Assembly (NCBI GenBank): GCA_024234215.1
Contig: JACKOQ010000002.1
Location: 248,001 to 312,000 of the forward strand
Source: Pseudomonadales bacterium
Lineage (GTDB): Bacteria > Pseudomonadota > Gammaproteobacteria > Pseudomonadales > UBA5862
DNA: 64,000 nt
Reading direction: 5' to 3'
Part shown: positions 25,031-32,064 of the stretch, piece after piece
How positions within the stretch are numbered: the first letter of the stretch is position 1
Layout of the letters: each line of letters begins with the position of its first letter
The notes under the pieces: generated by a model
What the model saw: only the letters and a program-made list of their open reading frames with translations
The model's database searches: none
What the model was told of the DNA's origin: nothing
Translations under genes and position numbers: made by a program

Positions 25031-25802
25031 CCCACAAGCGGATGATGCAGCCACCGAATCGTCGCTGCTGTTCCACCTGCGCGAGCTGCGCAGCCGACTG
25101 ATCCGCATCGTGGCGGTGACGGTGCTGCTGCTGTTGGCGCTGCTGCCGTTTGCCAACGAGATCTACCTGTTCTTCTCCAGGCCGTTGACCGCACTGCTGC
25201 CAGCCGGCAGCAGCATGATCGCCACCGAGGTGGCCTCGCCCTTCTTCGCCCCGTTCAAGCTGACCTCGGTGGTGGCGCTGCTGCTGGCGATGCCCTATCT
25301 GCTCTACCAGCTCTGGAGCTTCATCGCCCCGGGCATGTATCGCCACGAAAAACGCTTTGCGCTGCCGCTGCTGCTGGCCAGCATCCTGCTGTTCTATGGC
25401 GGCATCGCCTTTGGCTATTTTCTGGTGCTGCCGACACTGTTCGCCTTCTTCACCAGCACGGCGCCGCAAGGGGTCGCGCTGATGACCGACATCAACCAGT
25501 ATCTCGACTTCGTGCTGAAGTTTCTGTTCTCGTTCGGCATCACCTTCGAGGTGCCCGTCGCCACCGTGCTGCTGATCCGCGCCGGCATCGTGTCGGCCGC
25601 CGCCCTGGCCGACAAGCGTCCCCATGTGATCGTGCTCTGCTTCGTCATCGGCATGGTGCTGACGCCACCCGATGTCTTCTCGCAGACGATGCTGGCAGTG
25701 CCGATGTGGCTGCTGTTCGAGGCCGGACTGCTGTGCGGACGGCTGCTGACGCCGCCAGCGGAGCCGGTGAAGACGGAGGTCACGACGCAACCGCCGCACT
25801 GA
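25017..25802 (+). CDS. tatC: Sec-independent translocase protein TatC
   Basis: TatC is the six-helix core of the Tat translocase and binds the twin-arginine signal. The roughly 260-residue protein has the cytoplasmic N-terminal HLRELRSRLIRI signature, the periplasmic Pro-rich EVASPFFAPFKL and the FWSFIAPGMY-like LWSFIAPGMYRHEKRF loop with conserved Glu. An ATG at 25005 is four codons upstream; MSATDP at 25017 resembles other TatC N-termini better. Confidence 0.96.
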   Translation: MSATDPQADDAATESSLLFHLRELRSRLIRIVAVTVLLLLALLPFANEIYLFFSRPLTALLPAGSSMIATEVASPFFAPFKLTSVVALLLAMPYLLYQLWSFIAPGMYRHEKRFALPLLLASILLFYGGIAFGYFLVLPTLFAFFTSTAPQGVALMTDINQYLDFVLKFLFSFGITFEVPVATVLLIRAGIVSAAALADKRPHVIVLCFVIGMVLTPPDVFSQTMLAVPMWLLFEAGLLCGRLLTPPAEPVKTEVTTQPPH

Positions 25803-25828
25803 AACCCCGTCCCGGCCGGTCGCGGGCG

Positions 25829-26266
25829 TCAGCTTTCCAGCCAGAAGGTGACCGGACCCTGATTGAGCAGGCTGACCGCCATGTCGGCGCCGTAGCGTCC
25901 TGACGCCACCTTGCAGGGGAGCTGCGCTGCCTGCGCCAGCAGCAGGTCGAACAGCTCGCGCCCCTGCGCCGGGCTGGCGGCGGATGAGAAGCTGGGTCGC
26001 AATCCCCGGCGGGTGTCGGCCACCAGCGTGAACTGCGGCACCAGCAGCAGCTCACCTCCGGTGTCGAGCAGACTGCGGTTCATCCGGCCACTCTCATCGG
26101 CAAAGATGCGGTAGCGCACCAGCCGATCGAGCAGAAGCGCTGCCCGCGCCGGCGTGTCGTCCGGCTCGACGCCGATCAGCGCGAGGATGCCCGCACCGAT
26201 CGCGCCGACCTCTTCACCCGCCACCACCACCCTGGCCCAGGCGACCCGCTGGATCACTGCCTTCAT
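25829..26266 (-). CDS. dtd: D-aminoacyl-tRNA deacylase Dtd
   Basis: Dtd removes D-amino acids (and Gly) wrongly attached to tRNA. The 145-residue protein begins MKAVIQRVAWARVVV and has the two active-site motifs: LLLVPQFTLVADTRRGLRPSF (PQFTL in place of the usual SQFTL) and LLNQGPVTFWLES with the Gly-cisPro pair. Its ATG overlaps the pip stop (ATGA), so it is translated from the pip mRNA. Confidence 0.96.
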   Translation of the reverse strand: MKAVIQRVAWARVVVAGEEVGAIGAGILALIGVEPDDTPARAALLLDRLVRYRIFADESGRMNRSLLDTGGELLLVPQFTLVADTRRGLRPSFSSAASPAQGRELFDLLLAQAAQLPCKVASGRYGADMAVSLLNQGPVTFWLES

Positions 26267-27234
26267 GCGGTCGGCAATGTGCCATCGCTGAACCGGCGCG
26301 CCATCTCGTCGGTGGCGCGAATCAGCGCATCGGTGATGCCCGGTTCGGTGGCGGCGTGGCCGGCCTCGCGGATGATCTGCAACTCGGCGTCGGGCCAGTG
26401 GTTCTGCAGGGCGATGGCGTTGTCGAGCGGACAGACCATGTCGTAGCGGCCATGGATCAGCATGCCGGGAATGCCGGCCAGCCGTTCGGCGTTGCGCAGA
26501 ATCTGGTTGGCTTCGAGAAAGGTCTCATGGGCGAAGTAGTGCGCCTCGATGCGCGCCAGGGCCAGCGCCCGCTGTGGTTTGATGAACCAGTCGATCAGAT
26601 CCTTGCGCGGCTTCAGCGTCGAGCAGCGCGCCTCCCACTGTGCCCACACCTTGGCAGCGCCCATGCGGGCGATCTCGTCGCTGCCGGTCAGCCGGTGGTA
26701 GTAGGCGGTGATCATCGCATCGCGCTCCGCCGGCGGAATCGGTTCGAGGTAGTCGCGCCAGTAATCGGGAAAGACCAGACTCGCCCCCTGCTGATAGAAC
26801 CAGTGCAGATCCTGCTGGCGACAGAGAAAGATGCCACGCAGCACCATCGCCAGCACCCGTTCGGGATGGCTCTGGGCATAGACCAGGCTGAGGGTCGAGC
26901 CCCAGGAGCCGCCGAACAGCAGCCAGCGCTCGATGCCAAGCAGTGTGCGGATGCGCTCCATGTCACCGACCAGATGGTGGGTGGTGTTCTCTTTCAGTTC
27001 GGCATGCGGGGTCGAGCGGCCGCAGCCGCGCTGATCGAAGCAGATGATGCGGTACTTCTCGGGGTTGAAGAAGCGGCGGCTGTTGGCATCGCAGGCGGCA
27101 CCCGGTCCACCATGGACGAAGAGCACCGGAATGCCCCGTGGATTGCCACTCTCCTCCAGATAGAGCTCATGCAGGTCGCTGACCTTCAGCCAGTGGCGTT
27201 GATAGGGTTTGATTTCCGGATAAAGCACCTGCAT
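26263..27234 (-). CDS. pip: Proline iminopeptidase (S33)
   Basis: Pip cuts N-terminal proline from peptides. The 323-residue alpha/beta hydrolase starts at the ATG of MQVLYPEIKPYQ and carries the oxyanion motif HGGPGAACD, DQRGCGRSTPHA, nucleophile elbow GGSWGSTLSL, catalytic Asp in HGRYDMVCP and His in REAGHAATEP. It precedes dtd on the minus strand with an ATGA overlap. A structured leader with a U-tract stem lies at 27263-27386, directly upstream. Confidence 0.95.
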   Translation of the reverse strand: MQVLYPEIKPYQRHWLKVSDLHELYLEESGNPRGIPVLFVHGGPGAACDANSRRFFNPEKYRIICFDQRGCGRSTPHAELKENTTHHLVGDMERIRTLLGIERWLLFGGSWGSTLSLVYAQSHPERVLAMVLRGIFLCRQQDLHWFYQQGASLVFPDYWRDYLEPIPPAERDAMITAYYHRLTGSDEIARMGAAKVWAQWEARCSTLKPRKDLIDWFIKPQRALALARIEAHYFAHETFLEANQILRNAERLAGIPGMLIHGRYDMVCPLDNAIALQNHWPDAELQIIREAGHAATEPGITDALIRATDEMARRFSDGTLPTA

Positions 27235-27262
27235 CACGTAAGCCCGCTGCTGTGTGTGGATG

Positions 27263-27386
27263 AAAAAGAGCGTGGCCAGCCGCCAGGACTCTCCCGCTCT
27301 GGCGCCGATCAGGCAGAGATGGTAACGGATTGATTCGCCCGAGGGTGAATCCGTTGCGGCCGGATCGACCGCCCCATCTCTGCCTG
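27263..27386 (-). promoter_or_regulatory. Structured pip leader: riboswitch- or attenuator-like element
   Basis: Read leftward: a perfect 13-bp outer stem (27386-27374 with 27322-27310) encloses hairpin B, 27372-27356 (GCGG/CCGC), and hairpin A with an 8-bp stem (27355-27348 with 27331-27324). Next come two mutually exclusive stems: CGCCAG (27304-27299)/CTGGCG (27286-27281), and a second structure AGAGCG (27300-27295)/CGCTCT (27272-27267) with inner TGGC (27285-27282)/GCCA (27276-27273), ending in a T-tract (27267-27263). The pip ATG is 29 bases further on. Aptamer plus terminator/antiterminator is an inference; the pairing is visible directly. No known family was recognised. Confidence 0.5.
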
Positions 27387-27544
27387 CATCTGGCAAAATC
27401 TCGACTATGCTTGATCAGTGAGGCTCTTCGCCGATGCCCAACCCTCTACCGTTGCCGACGCTCGGCCCTTGACGCATCACGCAAAAGAATTCCGCCTTGC
27501 AAAATCCAGACCCCCAAAACGATAAAGAGAGGAATGGGGAAGCC

Positions 27545-29902
27545 GTGCTTCATCCGGTGCTGGCCGAATTCATCTCGGACCGGCTGGAGCGGCGCTTTCT
27601 GCGCGCACTCTGGCCACGCCGACGCGATCAGATCCATCTGCTCTCCCTGATCGGCTGCCTGCTGTTCTCGATCGCAGCCTATGGCGACTATCTGCGCTTT
27701 GGCGCAGCCACTCTCTCGACCCCCATCGGGCTGGCGCGGTTCGGTCTGATTCTGCTCTGCGCTCTGCCGGCCGTGGCGGCCGCCTGCGACAGAGCACGCC
27801 TGGCCAACCAGCTCTGCTTTCTCAGCATGGCCGGCATTGGCGGGCTCTACCTCTATCTCTGCCACGCGCAGGCCCTGGATCCACAGGCGCGCCTTGGCAC
27901 GCTGTTTCTGATGACGACCCTGTTCTATCTCTGCGCACCACTGCGTCTGCTGTGGACCATCACCTTCAACCTGCTGTTGAGTCTGGGTTTTCTGTGGGTG
28001 AACAGCCTGACGCCCGGGATCGCCCCCTATGACCTGATCGCCACCGGATTGAAGCTGGCCGCGTTCAATCTGGCCATCTCCGGCTACCTGTGGCAACACC
28101 AGCGGGCCGTGCGGATCAACTTCTGGAAGGATCTGGATCTCTCACGAGTCAACGCCGCGCTACAGCGAGAGGTCGACAAACGCATCGATTCGGAGCAGAT
28201 GTTCCGCGCCCTCACCGAAAACAGCCCCAGCATGGTGACCATTCTCGATGCGCAGCATCAGGTGCGCTATCTGAGTCCATCCACCTATCGGGCACTGGGC
28301 TGGTCGAAACCGACCCAAAACACGCTGTCGATACAGGGCATCGTGCATCCGGAGGATCTGGCGCTCTTCATGGGCCAGCTCAATCTGGCACGACAGCAGA
28401 GCGGCACTGTCCACCGTTTCAGCAACGTCCGCATCCACCACCGACAGGGCCACTGGCTCGATGTGGAGGGCTACATCGTGCCGATGCTCGATGTCCCGGG
28501 CGTGCAGGGCATCGTCGTCAACTACCACGATGTCTCGGAGCTGAAGGCCGCGCAGGCCGACCTGACCCAGCTCGCCTTTTTCGACAGCCTGACCCGACTG
28601 CCCAACCGCCAGCTGTTCAGGGACCGGCTCGAACAGACCTTGCAATCCTGCCGGCGCCACCATGAGACCGCCGCCCTGCTGTTCATCGACCTCGATCGCT
28701 TCAAGGAGGTCAACGACACCCTCGGCCACGAAGCGGGTGATCAACTGCTGCAGAGCGTGGCACAGCGTCTGACGGCCCATGTGCGCCGGGAGGATTCGGT
28801 CGCACGGCTCGGCGGCGATGAGTTCACCATCCTGCTGCACAAGGCGGACATCAAGGCGGCCGAGAAGGTGGCCGGCAACATTCTCGACGCCCTGCGTCAG
28901 CCGGTATCGATCAACGGGCACGCAGTGACCGTCGGCGCCAGCATCGGCATTGCGATGATCCCGGCCGATGGCCAGGAGAGCACCGAACTGATGCGTTACG
29001 CCGACCTGGCGATGTACAGCATCAAGGAGCAGAACCGCAACGGCTACCGCTTCTTTGCCGAAGAGATGAACCGGTCGGCGCTGGCGCGGATGCGCGCACA
29101 GGATGAGCTGAAAAGCGCACTGGCCGACCAGCAGTTCCAGCTCCACTACCAGCCGCAGTTCACCCTGGCCGATCAGCGCCTGATCGGCTTCGAGGCGTTG
29201 AGTCGCTGGAGCCACCCGACCGAAGGGCTGCTCGGTCCAGAGCGATTCCTCGGCACGCTGGAGCAGAGCGGCCTGATCATCGAGCATGGCCACTGGACGG
29301 TGGCCGAGGCGATTGCCCAAGGCGCATGGCTGCGAAACAGCGAGCCGGGCAAGGCCTACCGGATGGCCATCAACCTCTCGGTGCGCCAACTGCTCGACCC
29401 GGCCCTGATCGACACGCTCGCTGCCAGCCTCGACCGGCACCGCTTCCCTGCCAGCCTGCTGACGATCGAGATCCACGAAAGTTTTCTCTCCCAGCAACTG
29501 GAGGCCGCCAACCGGGTGCTGTGGCAGTTGCGCAGACTCGGCGTCACCATCGCCATCGATGATTTCGGCACCGGTTACTCCTCACTGCATCTGCTCAAGG
29601 AGCTGCCGATCGACAGCGTCAAGATCGATCGGCGCTTCATCCAGGGCATTCCGAACCGCGAGGAGGATGTCGCCATCACCGAAGCGGTGATCGTGATGGC
29701 TCACCGGCTGGGGCTGACCGTGGCTGCGGAAGGGGTCGAGAGCGTGCAGCAACTGCGGTTTCTGCTCGACCAGGGCTGCGACCTCGCCCAGGGCCATCTG
29801 TTCGGCGCTGCCATTGCGGCCGAACAGTTGCCGGCGCTGATTCAGGAGCTCTCAGCGCGCAAATCGATGCTGCCCCGTCCGCAGCTCGTCTTCGACGTGT
29901 AG
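27545..29902 (+). CDS. Membrane PAS-GGDEF-EAL cyclic-di-GMP signalling protein
   Basis: The 785-residue protein has about five or six membrane helices (residues 30-185), a PAS domain (about 215-335), a GGDEF domain and an EAL domain. The GGDEF motif is intact (423-427, ARLGGDEFTILL), the product-inhibition site RRED lies five residues before it, and the EAL motifs are intact (GFEALSRW, DDFGTGYSSL, KIDRRFI, AAEGVES). Both cyclase and phosphodiesterase activity are possible. An open frame from TTG at 27497 lacks a ribosome site; GTG at 27545 is preceded by GAGAGGAATGGGGA. The gene is 76 bases upstream of the glucan-synthesis pair, which hints at c-di-GMP control of the polymer. Confidence 0.92.
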   Translation: MLHPVLAEFISDRLERRFLRALWPRRRDQIHLLSLIGCLLFSIAAYGDYLRFGAATLSTPIGLARFGLILLCALPAVAAACDRARLANQLCFLSMAGIGGLYLYLCHAQALDPQARLGTLFLMTTLFYLCAPLRLLWTITFNLLLSLGFLWVNSLTPGIAPYDLIATGLKLAAFNLAISGYLWQHQRAVRINFWKDLDLSRVNAALQREVDKRIDSEQMFRALTENSPSMVTILDAQHQVRYLSPSTYRALGWSKPTQNTLSIQGIVHPEDLALFMGQLNLARQQSGTVHRFSNVRIHHRQGHWLDVEGYIVPMLDVPGVQGIVVNYHDVSELKAAQADLTQLAFFDSLTRLPNRQLFRDRLEQTLQSCRRHHETAALLFIDLDRFKEVNDTLGHEAGDQLLQSVAQRLTAHVRREDSVARLGGDEFTILLHKADIKAAEKVAGNILDALRQPVSINGHAVTVGASIGIAMIPADGQESTELMRYADLAMYSIKEQNRNGYRFFAEEMNRSALARMRAQDELKSALADQQFQLHYQPQFTLADQRLIGFEALSRWSHPTEGLLGPERFLGTLEQSGLIIEHGHWTVAEAIAQGAWLRNSEPGKAYRMAINLSVRQLLDPALIDTLAASLDRHRFPASLLTIEIHESFLSQQLEAANRVLWQLRRLGVTIAIDDFGTGYSSLHLLKELPIDSVKIDRRFIQGIPNREEDVAITEAVIVMAHRLGLTVAAEGVESVQQLRFLLDQGCDLAQGHLFGAAIAAEQLPALIQELSARKSMLPRPQLVFDV

Positions 29903-29978
29903 AATCCGCGCCTGCGGTTTGGCACGCGCAACCCGCAATGCCACACGTTCGATTCAACCCGCATGGAATTCGCCGCCG

Positions 29979-31940
29979 ATGACGCGCCTGTCCGGACCCA
30001 TTGCCTACCTCCTTGCCCTGTTGCTGCTCGTCGCGCTGTGGTCGCTGCTCGGCCAGCCGCGAGCGGTGCAGCCAGCCGGGCTGACCGCAGGACAGAAGTT
30101 GCAGTGCGTCTCCTATGCGCCTTTCGAGAAGGCACAGTCACCGTTCGACCTCGATGATGGCCTGACCATCTCCGAACGGCGCATCGAGCAGGATCTGGCG
30201 CTGCTGTCGCAGCGCTTCGAATGCGTCAGAACCTACTCGGTCACCGGTCTCGAAGCGGTGCCGAAGCTGGCCGGAAAGTTCGGCCTGAAGGTGCTGCTCG
30301 GTGCCTGGGTCAGTGCCGATCCAGTGGCGACCCGCAAGGAGCTGGAACGGGTGATCGCACTGGCAAAACAGCATCCCGCCGTGGTGCGCGCCGTCATCGT
30401 CGGCAACGAGACACTGCTGCGCAAGGAGGTGACCGGCGCGCAACTGGCCAGCTACCTGCGCCAGGTCAAGGCGGCGCTGCCCGAGGTTCCGGTCACCTAT
30501 GCCGATGTCTGGGAATTCTGGCTCAAACACCCCGAGGTCGCTCCCGCCACCGACTTCGTCACCATCCATATCCTGCCCTACTGGGAGGATGATCCGGCCA
30601 GCATCGACACGGCCATCGCCCACATCAGCCAGGTGTACGGCGAGGTCACAGAACAGATTCCCGGCAAGCGTCTGCTGATCGGCGAGACCGGCTGGCCCTC
30701 CGCCGGCCGGATGCGCGAGGGGGCCCTGCCCAGCCTGACCAACCAGGCTCGCTTCATTCGCGGCTTCGTGCAGCTCGCCGAACAGCAGGGATGGCAGTAC
30801 AACCTGATCGAAGCCTTCGACCAGCCATGGAAGCGGATCAACGAGGGGGCTGCCGGCGGCTACTGGGGTCTCTACGACACCCATCGGGCCGACAAGGGGG
30901 TGCTCTCCGGCGCGGTCAGCCACTTTGCGCAGTGGCGGACACTGCTGTTGCTGTCGGCCTTCGCCGTGGCGCTCTGCCTGCCACTGCTGATTCAGCCGCG
31001 CAGGCTGCCGACTGCGCGCTGGGCGCTGGTCATTGCCACCCTGGTCGCGGGCGCGCTGCTGCTGGCGATGCAGGCCGATCAGTTCAGCCAGAGTGCGCGC
31101 AACGGCTGGGAGTATGCCTGGGCCGCATTCATCATGGCGCTGAGCCTCGGTGTCTACCTGTTGACCATCCAGGCGCTGACCGGTGGCCAGATCGCGCCAC
31201 CGTTGCCGATCGCCACGCTGCTCGATCCCACAGCGCACCGGACCCGCTTCGACCTGCCCTGGCTGAATGGCTGGCTGCGCGCCGCAATTCTGTTCTGCGC
31301 GCTGGTCGAGAACACCGGACTTGTCTTCAATGCCCGCTACCTCAGTTTCAACAGTCAGGCCTTCGTGCTGCCGGCACTGGCCTATCTGTGGCTGTTCAGG
31401 CGTCCGGTCACCTCCGCCAATGCCAGTCTGATCGAGCGCCACATCGCACTCTTTCTGACTTTCAGCGCCGGTTTCATCCTGCTGAACGAGACCCCGCTCA
31501 ACCTGCAGGCCGACCTGTGGCTGCTGGTGACGCTGCTGCTGGCCTGGCCGCTGTGGCGCGAAAGCCCGGGGCAGCGACTGTCGGCGCTCAGGCCGATGCT
31601 GATCGCCGGTGTCACCGCCTATGCCGCCACTGCAAGCGTTCGTTATGGCCTGATGGAGTCGGTCGAGATGGTGAACCGCTGCGCCGAGGCGGCGCATGGG
31701 CTGTCCTGCACCCTGCGCACCGGCATGGGGTTGATCATCCACTGGCGGCTGCTCGGCTGGCTCAGCCTCGGCATTGCCCTGCTGGCAGTGACGCGGCGCA
31801 GCCGTCGACTCGGCATCCTGGCGCTGATGCTCGGCATCCTCGGCCTGGTGCTCTACAACGCGGCGCAGGCCACCTTCGCCCTGGTGCTGGCCTTCCTGCT
31901 GCTGAGCTGGCTGGCCGCCCGTTCACCATCGACTCGATGA
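29979..31940 (+). CDS. GH17 family membrane protein (beta-glucan modification)
   Basis: The 653-residue protein has an N-terminal membrane anchor, a periplasmic GH17-like domain (about 40-300) and eight or more membrane helices in the C-terminal half. Predicted acid and nucleophile are Glu144 (VGNETLLR) and Glu236 (LLIGETGWPSAGR); EAFDQPWK is another family motif. GH17 proteins of this kind act as beta-1,3-glucanases or transglycosylases in membrane glucan synthesis, as in NdvB/NdvC-type loci. It lies between the GGDEF-EAL gene and the GH17-GT2 synthase and is a paralogue of the latter's N-terminal half. Confidence 0.8.
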   Translation: MTRLSGPIAYLLALLLLVALWSLLGQPRAVQPAGLTAGQKLQCVSYAPFEKAQSPFDLDDGLTISERRIEQDLALLSQRFECVRTYSVTGLEAVPKLAGKFGLKVLLGAWVSADPVATRKELERVIALAKQHPAVVRAVIVGNETLLRKEVTGAQLASYLRQVKAALPEVPVTYADVWEFWLKHPEVAPATDFVTIHILPYWEDDPASIDTAIAHISQVYGEVTEQIPGKRLLIGETGWPSAGRMREGALPSLTNQARFIRGFVQLAEQQGWQYNLIEAFDQPWKRINEGAAGGYWGLYDTHRADKGVLSGAVSHFAQWRTLLLLSAFAVALCLPLLIQPRRLPTARWALVIATLVAGALLLAMQADQFSQSARNGWEYAWAAFIMALSLGVYLLTIQALTGGQIAPPLPIATLLDPTAHRTRFDLPWLNGWLRAAILFCALVENTGLVFNARYLSFNSQAFVLPALAYLWLFRRPVTSANASLIERHIALFLTFSAGFILLNETPLNLQADLWLLVTLLLAWPLWRESPGQRLSALRPMLIAGVTAYAATASVRYGLMESVEMVNRCAEAAHGLSCTLRTGMGLIIHWRLLGWLSLGIALLAVTRRSRRLGILALMLGILGLVLYNAAQATFALVLAFLLLSWLAARSPSTR

Positions 31941-32064
31941 CAGTGAACATTTGGCGGTTTCATCGGTCACACGCGGTACGCCACCGTTCGACCCCGCAGT
32001 TGTAAAACCGGTTCGGCTGGCCCGAGAATTTCAATCAACGCCCCCTTCAGCGACACCTTCATCA

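Noticed and set aside
27310..27386. Cyclic-di-GMP (GEMM-I) riboswitch upstream of the GGDEF-EAL gene
   Set aside because: The outline of a closing stem with two hairpins is similar, but the conserved GEMM-I core sequences (GGCAAA-like and CGCAAAGCC-like) are absent on both strands.
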